This document shows positions 1-12,762 of a stretch of DNA of 64,000 nt, piece by piece. Every line of letters begins with the position of its first letter. Position 1 is the first letter of the stretch. The notes under the pieces are model-generated. The model saw only the letters and a list, made by a program, of their open reading frames with translations. It was not told the DNA's origin and made no database searches. Location: NCBI GenBank assembly GCA_003008705.1, contig PDUO01000011.1, forward strand, positions 301,956 to 365,955. Reading direction: 5' to 3'. The DNA is from Pezicula radicicola. Its lineage: Eukaryota > Ascomycota > Leotiomycetes > Helotiales > Dermateaceae. The position numbers and the translations under genes are program-made.

Positions 1-1
1 T

Positions 2-2312
2 GCTGCACCAATTGGAACCGCCAGCCAGCCTTTATTTGCTGATATTGAGAAGAAGGTAGACGCCAATCCAAATGCCGTTGTTGGGTCCAGCGATCGATTC
101 TTGCGTGAGAAGCAAGGAAAGTTCATCACCAAGGTGCAGAAATTGAATGAATCCAGAATCCAAAAGACAAGCTATCCTGTACTAGCCGAGTTCTCAAGCG
201 TTGTTGGCCAAACAGGCGAATCGTACACAAGTGAAGTCATCAAGGCTTATCGAGCTGTGATCGAGATCGTGGGCGAGGATCTGGATGTCGTCTCGCTGGG
301 GGATCCAAGGGCTGTGAAAGAACGACAGTTTGCGCATGCGTATCTGGAGGAGTCGCCAGGTTCAGCCAACAGCATTGCAACTAAGAAGAGAATCCTTAAT
401 GGGTCGACCAGATTCCTAGAAAAGTTATTTTTCGAAGAACTGGAAGCTTATGTCGAGAAGAATCCTCGGGAGGCCAATCTAGGAGGTGTGCCAAACGTGC
501 TAAGTAAGGTCAAGGCTTGGATTCGGATCAAGGCTGCTAGGAAAGATCTCACGCCAGATAATGCTGACCAGCTCCAGACGGTTAATGGTGATTATATGTG
601 GGCTCTAGTATTTTACCTACTACGTTCTGGTCATGTGAAGGAAGCTGTCGATTATGTTACTGCAAACGCAGTCGCTTTCCGTGCTATCGATCGGAACTTT
701 GCAGCTTACCTTACGGCATACTACAACAGCCCAGACCGTAGGCTGCGACGTGATCTCCAGGATCGAATGCACAACGAATACAATCAGCGCACCCGAATAG
801 CGCCTGAAAACTCGCTCGATCCATTTAGGATGTGTTGTTACAAGGTCATTGGCCGTTGTGATATAGAGAACCGAACCCTGACTGGCATCATCCAGTCCAT
901 GGAGGACTATATCTGGCTTCAGTTTGTGCTTGCAAGAGAAGTCAGCAAGGTGGACGAGACAGCCAGTGAGGTGTATGGACTCTCTGATGTGCAAGCTACA
1001 ATCCAGGAAATAGGGAGCAAACATTTCACGAAAGCTGGTGCCGATGGTAGCGATGCATTCGGTGTCTACTTCTTTTTGCAAGTTCTCGCAGGTTTATTCG
1101 AGTCAGCTGTAGAATATCTGTACGCCCTTCGGCATATCGATGCAGTTCATTTCGCCATTGCTTTGGACTTCTATGGCCTGCTTCGTGTTTCCGATCCTAA
1201 TGTGGCTGAGAGCGACTTCCTAAGTTTCACCACGAGAGGTTCACCCCAGGTCAATTTCGGCCGGATGATTGGATATTATACTCGAGACTTCCGGTCCGCT
1301 AACGCAACGGCGGCAGTTGATTATCTTAGTCTCATCTGCCTCAACCACGATCTCCCAGGGGATATTGGCCGAAAGCAGGTTGCACTATGCCACGAAGCTC
1401 TACGCGAGTTGGTCCTGGAGAGTAGAGAGTTTGCATTGCTCGTTGGAGATATCAAAGCCGATGGACAACGCATCAAGGGTGTCATTGAAGAGCGACTACC
1501 CCTGCTGCGCCTAGAAGATGAAGATGACTTCATGCGTACAATCACAATACAGGCTGCCAGTGTTGCCGACGACAATGGACGTACAACAGATGCCGTTCTC
1601 TTGTATCAGCTGGCAGGAGAATATAACAATGTCACTGTAATCATCACGCGAGCATTGAGCGAAGCTGTTGCAGTACCAATCGGACACGATCCTGTGCATC
1701 TCCAACCCTTGAAGCCACGTGCTCCTGAGGAGAAGGAAACTCCCTCAAGCAGTCTCAGTCTCGCAACTATCGATGAGCCTGTCGCGTTGGCGAAAGCTAT
1801 GATAGGCTTATGGGCTGGTAAAAGATCGTACCTCGACAAAATCAAGCAGGAGAATAAGGCTGCCTGCGAAGTACTTTTGAGAATGAGCGATGCAAAGACT
1901 TTGGTGGAGCAGGAACAATGGGCCAGAGCTATGGATGTAGGTGATACCCTTCAGATATTTACGGAGAAATTTGCTAAAACTTTTGAAACAGATCATCATA
2001 GCTCTTGATATTCTTCCCCTCAAGGCTGGTGGAAATCCCAGTGAAATTCGAAGTTACGCTAGCAAGTTCTCGTCGCTACCTCAGACTGTAGCAAACAACG
2101 TGCCAAATCTGCTCATGTGGACACTCCTGTGTTGCGAACGGCAACGTACCCATCTTGTGAACGGCCAATTCGGGGGGAACGAGGGCACCAGACGATTGAT
2201 GATTGAGGACTTAAAGCAGAAGAATGTGGATTTGGCGACTTACACAAGTCAATTGCGATTTAGACTCCCAGGAAGTCTACACGACCTTTTGGCAAAAGCG
2301 GTGACGGAGTAG
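2..2312 (+). CDS. NIC96: Nucleoporin NIC96 / Nup93, 3' part
   Basis: Two exons, 2-1936 and 1992-2312, joined by a 55-bp intron (GTAGGT..AACAG); the frame is open to the left edge, so the N-terminus lies outside. About 751 residues are visible. They form an all-helical protein matching the Nic96/Nup93 family, a linker scaffold of the inner ring of the nuclear pore that contacts Nsp1-complex and Nup188/Nup192 partners. The coiled N-terminal segment that binds the Nsp1 trimer should be upstream and is not seen. The last exon (starting IIIALDILPLK) restores the conserved helical C-terminus; without splicing the reading frame would stop at 2008. No breaks or odd codon use. Identification is by family recognition of the whole protein, not by a single motif. 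Confidence 0.88.
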
Positions 2313-3001
2313 AGGCAGAAGCATATCGGACGATGCATATTTTTGAATGGAGAAACTGGGCCTTAGATCGTATACCGAGTAATATGACCAGAATCCCTCA
2401 GGGGATGGAAGAAGACGTCTGTAACAAAGCGTACTACCACGTGATGATTGTGAAGGATACTGTATGTACCACAGGCAACGTGTATAAAGACATGACCCAC
2501 GAAATAAATACAACTGCACCACTGTATTCTTAGCGTTGGCGTCATGGGAACGGGAAATGCCCATCCATCGTGTACCGGTAGGTTGGTTAGTACAGTCAGA
2601 TATCTTCATAACCTTGTTTATTAAACTCATGAACCCTCCCTGCCGCTGCTGTCACCCTAAAATGCTACCCGGTTCGGTCGTCGACCAATGACTGATGTTG
2701 TCGGTGTTCGGCGGGCCGAGGAAGAAGGCCAAAAGTGGTGGAATATCCGGTCTTCACTGAGTCAGGCTTGAAGCCTCACATACATGAACATGACTTGAAT
2801 CCAGTCATCTTCTCTCGTATCGCACAGGGCCGTTACATGTGGATTATCATTTATTATTCATGACCATTCCAAGACGGTAGACGTTCCCCCACGCCCACGT
2901 CCCAACCCATGCAATTGGTACCATTAGTCAAAGCGGATCCCCATCTGTACTGTACCGTACCGTACCATTTGTTCCCAGCGCTGTGGTTTTGACCCGCCGA
3001 C
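2313..3001. other. Intergenic, NIC96 3' side and bZIP promoter
   Basis: No credible gene. It holds the NIC96 3' UTR and the promoter of the next gene. At about 2946-2967 the pentamer GTACY is repeated about four times (GTACTGTACCGTACCGTACC), some 35 bp before the bZIP ATG, so it may lie in the 5' UTR. Confidence 0.6.
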
Positions 3002-4659
3002 ATGTCACCAACCTCCGACGCTGTCACGAACCCCGACCCAGCCAAGCGCGATGTATCTGAAGAAGATGCTGCTTCCCCCGACCCAAGTTCTGCTGACAGT
3101 AAGAAGCGTCGCGTTGGTAGTTCCAGTTCGAGGGGTGTAGCAAATCTAACACCAGATCAATTGGCGAAGAAGAGGTGAGCTGTCATCTCAACACCCATCG
3201 CTTCGGCCGCATGTTGGACGATGAGCATGACAAACATGAGCATGGGCCGACACTGCAAAGGTACGACCACAGACATTATAGAGCTGACTTACCATCTTCA
3301 CACAGGGCCAATGACCGGGAGGCGCAACGTGCGATTCGAGAGAGGACGAAGAACCAGATCGAAACGTTGGAAAGGAGGATAAGGGACCTTACCTCGCAAC
3401 AGCCTTACCAGGAATTGCAGCATGTAATTCGACAGAAAGAGGCCGTAGAGGCAGAGAATGCTGAGATTAAGAAGAGATTATCATCAGTGTTGGCTTTGAT
3501 AACGCCAATTCTTGGGCACCAAGGCCCTGGTCCTTTGGGACATGAAACTCGTCAATATGCTTCTCCTCAACCATACATATCGAATGGCCCTAATGGCCCC
3601 CGGCCTACCTCTTCCTCCAACCTAAATGCTTCGACGCCAAACAGCATGAACTCCCCCGTTGCTGGAGTTGCCCCCAGTCACTGGCAAGCACCCCAAGCTC
3701 ATATGGGCAATGACAATCGAGGCTATCCAGCAAATCCAGCACAACAGATTTTCCTCCAGCAGAGACATGATATGACACACGGCCTGGATATGGGACCCGA
3801 ACGACTGGCATTGGATTTCTTACTGGATGGTAATCAACGTATAAATAGAGTACCTAATGGCATGAACGGAGGTACACCGGAGCAGTGTTACTCGCAGCAT
3901 CTTGCCAAACCTCACGAAGGCAGCCCAGTGCATCACAGAACCAATTCCGGTTCTAGCTCTCAGCTCCAAGTCCCGAGAACACAGCCCCATTACGCAGCAC
4001 CAGTTCAAAATGGTCCTCCAACTTGTCCCTTGGACCATATCCTCCTAGATTTTCTTCAAGAACGCCAGCAAAAAGCAGCTGAAGGTGTGGCGAGGCCTGA
4101 GTTAGTAGGGCCAGCCTATCCAAGTGTATCGTCACTCCTTAACCCAGCACAAAGTGCTCTATCACACCCTCTTTCAAAAGTTTTTACGGATATTCTTAGC
4201 ACCTTTCCAGACCTCTCGACTCTACCTGAACAAATAGCAGTCCTGTACATCATGTTTCTCATTATGCGTTGGCAAATAGCTCCAACGCAGGAAAACTACG
4301 ATAGACTACCGGACTGGGTCACACCTCGTGCTTCTCAGCTCTTCACGCCTCATCCAGCCTGGATTGATCATCTCCCCTTTCCACACATGCGAGATCGATT
4401 GGTACGAGATTATAACCCTAGGGATTATCTATTTGACAATTTCTTCATCCCATTCACGACAACACTTAGTCTAAATTGGCCATATGAACCGACAGACACT
4501 TTACTCAGTGGGTCTGACACAGAGGAATTGATGATAAATCCGATTTTTGAACGGCATTTAAGGAAGCTCGAGAATTGGAGTCTAGGGCCGGCGTTTGCGA
4601 GGGCGTTTCCTGGGTTAGAAGGTACTTATAAGTTGAAATCTGAAGGAGATAGGAGGTGA
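3002..4659 (+). CDS. bZIP transcription factor with DUF3425 domain
   Basis: Exons 3002-3174 and 3306-4659 with a 131-bp intron give 508 residues. The intron splits an Arg codon (AG|G) exactly at the start of the basic region, which then reads NDREAQRAIRERTK at about residues 60-73. That is the AP-1-like signature N-x7-R with Q at the DNA-contact position, followed by a short leucine/isoleucine heptad coil to about residue 110. The N-terminus has a KKRR patch that could be a nuclear signal. The middle is Pro/Asn/Gln-rich and probably disordered. The last 150 residues (from about LPEQIAVLYIM to the end) match the DUF3425 domain typical of fungal AP-1-like regulators, often stress or secondary-metabolism linked. 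Target genes cannot be read from the sequence. ATG 3002 is the first in frame. Confidence 0.85.
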
Positions 4660-6025
4660 GAAGGCGAGGGATTTGTATTGTATTTCATGTAATTGATGGG
4701 CAGGTTGGGAATCAGGGCGTATTGTATCTTATGAAAGGGGTGAAAAAAGGCTTTTGGTTTATAGTAGGAAGGTCGGGGAAACGGGGCGGGGAACTTTGGT
4801 ATAAATTTATGTATATATGCTTGGAACGACGCTATGTTAATTGAATTCGCTTCACAAAGGCATTCTTTAAGTCCACAACTAAATGGACTATTTTATTCAC
4901 ACAAAATACCTACTGTAGCATTCCTTCCTTCCTTTACACTACGGCTCTTCTTTGTTTGTTTAGTGCTTTCTTCCTATGAATCTCTTAAGAATATATATAA
5001 GAGAGGATTTAGACTACGTATAGGGTTATAGAATTGTGCTCCAGTTTACTTGAAATACATAAGTGAGATGATAACATGGACTCAAGCACGCAGAAGACAA
5101 ATTTTAAATGACCTTGCTGTGTTTCAGAGATGATATTTATAAGGTTCGTAAGTTGAATTGAAGAGTTCCTAGTATCATAGCAAAATATTAATATCACTGT
5201 CTACTCCGTCTAGAAAACACTACCATCTATGGTATCAAGAGTCGTTATTTTTGAAGGACTATTAAAGTGGAGAAAGGAGTCCACATAATTCCTTAGTGCA
5301 CTAGATATACAAAGATCGAGGAGGTAAGAAGTAGATCTAGATATTAGATTTGCTTATTTAACACATGGTGATAAGAGGTCGTGCTAGGGATCTATCTCGC
5401 TTTATTTATACAAGAGAATATCGATCGACAGGAATTTTTCAGATGGGAGTATCTCTAACTCAGGCAAGTGCTTCCCACGAAACTGAACCTGATGGATAAT
5501 CGACAATCTGGTTATGAGAGGATATATACGATTGTAGAGTTTTGAAGTGGTGGGGTTATTGGTTGTTTCTAGGATGGGAGAGATCTTTTTTGTATTTAGA
5601 TTTGTAATTGTATAGCAATAAGATGTCGCTTGACAACAGATTCTTGGGGAGTGTTTTTGAAATTAATTTGTGATTTAAGTAGGGGTTGGGTTTTAGGCTT
5701 TGAGACAAGGGCGGTTAGTAAGGGCTAGGTAGTTAAGCGTAATAGCCATGGGTTTTCTTTAAATACTGTCTTCTATGTATCTCTTTTGGGTGTCAGTGAG
5801 TATGCTATTTAGAGATACTTGAAGATGGAATATTGTAACAGGTGTATCAAATGACATGTTACTGTTGCCTTTTTCTCTACACAGCGATTGAGGTTAGTAC
5901 AAGAAATACGTCAACGTAGTAGCCTAGACAATAAATGATGGGAGTTGGTTGGCAGAATAATCAAACTCTCTATTGTCTAACTCTTCTCTCTACCTTCTCA
6001 AGACCAAAATTCAAAGAAATCTGAT
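4660..6025. other. AT-rich intergenic region between convergent genes
   Basis: Convergent 3' ends (bZIP and the reductase). I see no gene. A 33-nt segment near 5706-5745 (AAGGGC..GGGCTAG..TTAAGCG) is also found, with small differences, near 27508-27548, suggesting a shared repeat relic. Confidence 0.5.
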
Positions 6026-7468
6026 TTAAGCACCCACAGCCTTAAGACTCTTGACCAAATCAACAATACTCTTCTCTAGTGGCGTAAACTCAATTCCCAA
6101 AACCTCCTTAACCCTCGAGTTGTTAAACTTATACAGGCCGCCCTCTGGATAATCACCACCCTTAACATCCTTGCCAGGTAACTCACTCTCATATTCAGGG
6201 AAGTTCTTGCGGATGATCTCGATAACTTCCCTATTGCTGAAATAGCCAGCCGTGATGAAGAATCTCTTGTTATCTGCTGCATCTAACTCAATGGACTTGA
6301 CATGAGCAAGCGCAAGATCTCGAACATCGACCCAGAGATAAGTTCCAGTATCAGGGATCTCGGTCTTTGCTTGTCCAGTTATGAAGTTTCTGACGCGAGC
6401 GTTGGAGGTGTTAAGACCGTCCAGACTGTTTAGGTAGTGTACGACGGGACCGAAGACGAGTGGTGGACACATGGTGGCGATAGTAAAGTTTGGTTTTTCC
6501 TTCTCGACGAATTCCCATGCTGCTTTTTCCGCGAAGGTCTTGGAGGCTCGGTAACCGTTTGCGGGGTTTTGGACTGCTTCTTCTAAAGTCACTGGATTCC
6601 AGTCGGCTTCTGAGTATGTGTGACCTGGTGCATTTCCTTTGGCTGCTGAGACAATACTGGCAAAGGAGGAGGTTATGACGACCTTCTTGACGGATGGAGC
6701 ATTTTTCTTAATGGCCTTTAGAACACCTGTATTATCTTATAAGTATCTGTTGCCAGATATTCCGTCGCTTGAGAACATACCAGTAGTACCGATGATCGCT
6801 GGGTCAAGTAGGTCCTTCTTTGTGTCTGTTACGTTACTATACAAATCGCAAAGTTAGTATTGCTCTAGGACAAGAAAGGGACGGACGGCTAGATGTGTTT
6901 TGGATGTTGCATGCTTGTCTTGGGGATAGAAGCAAGCAGCAGAACTCCACCATCTACCCCTAACAAAAAGCCGCACAGATACGTACAAGTGGAAGGGACT
7001 AGCGGTATGGATAACAGCCTCCAATCCCTCAATCTTCACAGCCTCGTCAAAAGCTCCCTCAATGGCAATATCCTCGACAATCTTGAAGTCGATCTTGTCA
7101 TTCGGGTGTGCATCGCGGATCTTCTGAGCCTTGGCCTCTGACCGGACGGTAGTAGTGACAGTGTGGCCGCGTTGGAGGAGAATATCGAGAACGTGAGCAG
7201 CGATGAAGCCGCTGCCTCCTGGTTGAAATCAGCTTTGGTCGTTGAAGGCTATTTGGAGGCCTGAGTGAGTGGTGGGGGAGGTATTATGTAAAGGAGTCTA
7301 GCCATTGAGTTAAGAGTAACACACGGCGCTGACACTGCGTAAAGGCAGACTTTTGCCTGTTTTGAAGTTCCCAAAGCTCGTGATGAAGCTATGATAGTGG
7401 GGTGGATAGCGGGGTCGAATGTGAGCAAAGAGGGCACGAGGCTTACCAGTAAGAAGAACTTTGGTCAT
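6026..7468 (-). CDS. GRE2-like NADPH-dependent reductase (extended SDR)
   Basis: Four exons on the minus strand: 7447-7468, 6987-7218, 6781-6836 and 6026-6726, giving 336 residues. Splice sites: GTAAGC..CAG, GTACGT..TAG, GTATGT..CAG. The very short first exon encodes MTKVLLTG and is needed for the Rossmann glycine motif (GGSGFIA, about residues 8-14). The active-site pair is Tyr162 and Lys166 (YRASK) with Ser at about 123-124 (TSSFAS). This is the methylglyoxal reductase / dihydroflavonol-reductase-like group (yeast Gre2), cytosolic NADPH-dependent reductases of aldehydes and ketones. The exact substrate cannot be told. No neighbouring pathway genes. The gene is the only tenant between a convergent bZIP gene and a tandem antiporter gene. 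Confidence 0.88.
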
Positions 7469-8145
7469 TGCGTTGGAGTTGATTGAAGTTTTGTGAAGTG
7501 TATTGAGTCTGGTGAAGAGTGGAATTGTGCGATGGAGCATTGAAGTACTCTTAGTCCTTTTGAATCAAACAAAGCTACAGTATGTATGACGCTGGTCGTT
7601 GGATAACACAAACTCCGATAAACCCCACTTGCCATCGGCTTTTGGCGTGAATACCGCCTTAAATTTAAGCCCCGGCTCTGGGCCCTTGGTACGGTTGTAG
7701 TACCACCAGGGAGTACTACCTTTGTGGGGCCAGCTTAAAAATTCAAATGATCACCATTGCGACTTATTATTAAGCAGGCAAGAGATGGTGACATGACTCC
7801 CCTCGCCTTTTAGCGAGATGCTCAGAAATGGGATATACTGTACTTCTACATCTACGGTCACCACTTAAATAGCAAATGGCACGACCTTTCATCATCGGTA
7901 ACTACTAATTCTTGGACAGACGGTACCAGAATTATATGCAAATGCCCATAGATAACATACCAATGCTACCCCGTCTAAAATACATATCCTCAATCATATA
8001 ATGTTCTCTTAAAAGAGTGCACTATGTTGCGCGGCAACTGGTATATCTAACAGCCGCAACAACTGCAATATGAGCATACAGACGCTCTCAACGCCGTCGC
8101 TTGGATTATAGGAAATACAAACGAAAACTGAACAAAACCTTCAAA
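7469..8145. other. Intergenic, reductase promoter and antiporter 3' side
   Basis: No gene. It holds the promoter of the reductase and the 3' UTR of the antiporter. A partly palindromic patch lies near 7690-7725 (GTAGTACCACC..GGAGTACTACC). Confidence 0.5.
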
Positions 8146-11100
8146 TCATTGCTGAAATGCCATACCTGCCTTGCCTCTACCAATTGTTTTGAAACTGCCA
8201 CCAGCAGTCATGACATCGAAACGGCTAGTGCCCATGGCTTCGAGGTCTGTCTTCCCGGAAAGCCAGAATCCGACGATGACGACGAGGTAGCTAAGAAGCA
8301 GGATAGATCCTTTGAAGTAGTTGCTTTTTCCTTCGCCGTACATGTAACTGAGCAGGAACACGCACAGAATGACCGTGATCATATCCCATTGAGGGAAAAT
8401 GAGGCTGAAGGTACTTTTGCCGAGTTCCTCGCCTTCAAACCATTGTCCATTGATAGCACTGAACAACACGAGAGCTGGTATCTGAAGTAAGCATACTTGC
8501 AGCGCATAGGCCGATCCAATTTCCATCGAAAGAGCAATATTTCCATTCATAGCAAATGATATGGCATTCTGTTCATTTGTGGTTAGTGCAGTCATACAAA
8601 CCAGGGCCGAGGCAACTTACCAAAAACTCAGTGGTGTTTGGCACAAGAGCAAAAAGGGTGATACCCAAGAACTTCTCATCGATTGCCACACCTTCGAGGA
8701 CTACATCCACCGTGTTGACCAAAATTTCGGCGATCATCGCATAGAGTACAGTAGCTCCACATAAAATTATAGAACTTTTCGTTCTACTCCAGTTCGGGGC
8801 ATCATGACCACCACCACCTGCAGCCAGAGCTTCTGCAACAACTACCTCCTCACTCTCAGCGAGCGCAGGAGTGTTTCTAATGGTTGGTGGCTTGTGAGAG
8901 TGAGTATGAGGAGTATGAGACTGTAGGTTAGCAGCGACAGAAGACTTGCGGGTTGCACGTGTAGCGTTTTGAGCAGCGATAGTAGCTGCAGTTGCTGCCA
9001 TCTCAGCTACTTCACGCACAAGGTTCACATTTTGCTCTTCTGTAAAGCCTGGAATCTGTACATCAGACCTAACGCTATCTCCACCACTGCTCTTTGGAGG
9101 CACTAGATGAGGCGTTTGGACCGAGCCATTAGGCCCAAATGCTGTAGGCTCACTAGATAAGGGTTGGCCATCAATTCGAGGTCCGAGGCCAACTTGCTTT
9201 AATGATTGTCCAAGGATTCGCTTATAAAGCTGTGATTCCCGAATTTCTGCTCCACGTGCGGCTTCGGTACTGTTATGAATACCTTGTCTCTGGAGTCGGC
9301 TGTGCGGAACCCCGCTGAATGGCTGCTGAGATCTAGTAGCATGCTTAGTATCTTCGGTCCTTTTTTCGTCAACCTCATTATTCCATATAACAGCGGCATG
9401 CGTGCGTAATGTGAACCAGAGCCCAATGACATACGAAAGAAACAGGAGTACAGCAGCGAACCAACAGTATGGCCTGACAGCCTCTAGATAGAACCGGTCA
9501 TCGATGGCGGGCACTTGGGAGAAATAGCAACGACGACAGTCACGACTTGGTGTTGTAGTGTCATCTGTGTCCACACAAGACAAGCAATTGAGTTCGTGCT
9601 GATCAACAGTTAGCAGATGCTGGGGTAGAAGAGATTTCGAACTTACAGTGCCATATATTTGGTAGAACAAGGTAGGACTAAATGCTGCGATGACTGCGAA
9701 TAGTAGCATGGTTGATGTGACACCAGCTGATTTAGCATTGAAGCGCTGTGTCTTCCGTTTGATAGCGCCAAAGCACATGGACAAACCAGGTAAGAATAGT
9801 ATACCAGCAAAGACACTGCCGATGACACTGCCCTCAACTAGTTGACCCTTGCCCTGATTTAATGCCACACAATACAGGAAAACCTCAACAAGAGTGGAAA
9901 AGAAGGCGTTGATAGCTGCGCCAAGACCCATTGAAGACTGGGCAGAAATGGATGCAACTGCTTGTCCAATGAAGTAGGCTAGTGGGATGACGGATAATAG
10001 TGCCGCCACGAAGACGAATGCTGGATGAGTAATTGGGAGGTCCATGCCGAGGACCTCATCAAGAATCCAGTAGTCAAAGATGACAAACAGGACGACACCC
10101 ATCAAGTTGATGAGGAAAATGTTTGTTCCATCCACAGTGTACTTCCAGTACTTCGACCCTACTGCTCGGTATGTGCAGAGAAGAATTGACGAGTTTGGGA
10201 TGTTGGAGCCACGGGAGTAATCGGTATCAGATTGGAATGACAGTGCCAAAGGATGCCTTCGCAAATGGTAGAAGAGCATTTGTGTGACCTTGCCCATTGG
10301 TATCCAAAAGACCATGAACCAACATATCCCAGACACAACGAACAGAAGCGGAGTGATCAAGCCGTAAAAGAATAGGAAGAATATCACACGCCCTGTGTTC
10401 CATTGCCCTCTTCCAAACAATCTTCTCTTCAACGGACGCTCAGAGTTGTCTCGGCGTTGTCCACCTCTAGAACCACGGCCTAAAAGGCTATCAGTTTCAC
10501 TAGGTACCTCTGAGTCTATGCTGCGTCTTGATCGACCAACAATCGAACGACTGCCCTGCGGTCCGAAGAACAAACGGCCGTCCTCAATGTCACCATTTTG
10601 CCATTGCTCATATTCAGTGATGCTCCGACCTTCACCTTCATCCTCATCAGCATAAGCTTCGTCTTGTTCGAGTCGTACAAATTTTCCGAATGGGTAGAAA
10701 AGATAGCCAGCTAGACCCCAAAGTACTCGACCATATTCAATAGCACTGGGTGCAGCGGCAAAAATGAAACATACCACAGCACCAACGAATGCGACGAGGC
10801 CCAGCCACCAACCGAAGCAGACTGTCCAGAGAATATTAAAGAACAATAGCCAGTTGCTGACCCTGCCACCAGGAGACGAGTGGATATCGCCCTCAGCGGT
10901 CTTCTGCACTGATCTATTTTTCTTATAAAGAGCAGGTTTCCAGATTCGAATACCGAACGGATGAGTCTCATTTATGGCTTCTTGCCGGTCCTTCAAAGTA
11001 AAACTTTCTGCGTCGCTCAAGTCGTCGTCGTCATCGTCGTCAGCCAAAACTCCATCATCAGCTCCGCGAAGTGTCCCTTCTTCGCCGGATTCGTGCGTAC

Positions 11101-11851
11101 TCTCCGTATCAACTTCAGCGCTGGATCCAGAAGTGCCGTCAGTCTGCGCCTCAGCCTCCGCTTCGCCGTCGCCAGATGAGAGAACTCTGGGTAGTGTGGG
11201 AACCTGCGTGGGACGGCGTCGTAGCGTTGAACCTTGATTCCTGACAGAACCAAACCCAGATGCAGCACCTGAGTGCCTAGTAACAATATCACCCTCTATT
11301 TCCGTCACATCATCATCCACAGAAAACTCTTGGCCGCGATGAGGATTTTGTACATTTGAAGAAGCTCGGCGAGTCATTCCTGGTTTCTTTGGACGTTGTC
11401 CACCACGTCCGCGCTCAGGTCCTAGTCGTGGTGATCGTATGGGCAACGTTGAACGAGATGATTCCAAGCTCTGAGGCTGCGGTCGTTCGCTATAAGAGGA
11501 TTCGGGTGTTCTAAAGTCTGAAGCTTGAGTGGAAGAATGAGGTAGGATCGATCCTGTGGAGCGCAAAGTTAGCCTTTTGTCTGCAATGTTAATTTGCGAC
11601 TTGTAAACAATACTGCGCCGTCGTTTCGCACTAGAAGGAGTAAACAAACCATATGATTGCGGCTCGGGGCGACGGCGGACTGTGTCTGTAGACTGATAGC
11701 TTTCTGATAGTCCTAGTCCTTCATCTTGACTGTTGGCCGTCTCATATCTTGACAGCGAATGTCTAGTCTCTGTTGGAGAAGTGGGAGTCGACATGTCCTC
11801 ACGACTCTGCTCCCTCGAGAGTCCCGGACTTCGTTCTGTTCCTGGAGGCAT
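8146..11851 (-). CDS. VNX1: VNX1-type vacuolar Na+(K+)/H+ antiporter, CaCA superfamily
   Basis: Exons 9647-11851, 8621-9598 and 8146-8568, about 1201 residues. The second intron (8569-8620) interrupts the motif VPNTTEF|LNAISF. The first (9599-9646) is 48 bp, free of stops and in frame, with GTAAGT, a GCTAAC branch site and CAG; I treat it as an intron because removing it joins IYGT to HELNC. About 350 N-terminal residues are disordered, Ser/Arg-rich with an Asp run (about residues 280-290). The rest has 11 or more TM helices and the two exchanger repeats (STLVEVFLYC..GSVIGSVFAG and ALVPNTTEF..GSAYALQVC). Family knowledge: yeast Vnx1 exchanges monovalent cations for protons across the vacuolar membrane, although it resembles Ca2+/H+ exchangers. 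The ATG at 11851 is chosen because the longer frame upstream starts only at GTG. Confidence 0.9.
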
Positions 11852-12762
11852 GATAACTAACGGGTCCTTGACCTTCTCATATCCCACGTTCCAAGAATCG
11901 CGACAGCAGGCAAGATTGGTAAGTAGCGTAAGGTACCAAAGTTGATTATTCGCGTTAGGCACGGCCGTGCAGCGTGATGGTCACCGGGAGACGAAAGGAA
12001 TTAGAAAAGTGTACAAGAAGAAGTTAAGGAGAGGCGCCAGAACATTCTGCCATATCTGGGAGAAGAGGTGAGGCTTGTTTGCTGGGGAAAAAAGAGCAGA
12101 TTGATCGGAGATACCCAAGTTTAAGTGAGTCCCGACCGGGTCATCTGCAAGCAAGTTCAGACAACTGCGATTACCTGCCAAGGATATTTTGGTTATTGTA
12201 CGGCAACGGCAGCAACCGAGAACACCAGAGAGCCAACGGCTGCGAAAGATAGTAATTGGCGGGGAATGCTCGTATATTACTCTCGATTACTGTAAGTAGG
12301 TAAGTGTCATAATACAGTAATAAGGGATTGGGCAAAGAAAGAATAATTGACATACAGTGCGGTGTATTGTGATGATCAAGCAGACTCTCTTGACTTGGTA
12401 TTACTCCAAGGTCCAAGACACCACCATATGCAAGCAATCATCTGAGGCATCTGAGAGCCATCCACACTGCTTGCTGCTGATGCTGCATCTCATCTCAGAG
12501 CATGGAGCTAGCTGACCGACTCCACCATTTCTGTTTCTCCGTTTCCGACCTACTTACGAAGCAGTTAGCATCCTGGCCCTGGGTGTGGCTCTAAATTTGT
12601 TACCGAGACGCGGCCTGAGGTTGCCTTAGCTTCCATCGCGCGTATTGCATCAACGCTGCGAGCTTCAAAGACAACATCAAGCTTGCCATTTCCAGCACAA
12701 CATCTCATCATCAACACCAACTTTCTCCTCGTCAGAAAACCCCTCCGCATACGACCGTCAAC
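11852..12762. other. Bidirectional promoter region VNX1 / RPT6
   Basis: 911 bp between divergent starts. No gene seen. I looked for the proteasome-gene element GGTGGCAAA upstream of RPT6 and did not find it by eye. Confidence 0.5.

Noticed and set aside
8101..8490. 129-codon plus ORF at the antiporter 3' end
   Set aside because: Antisense to the conserved last exchanger repeat.
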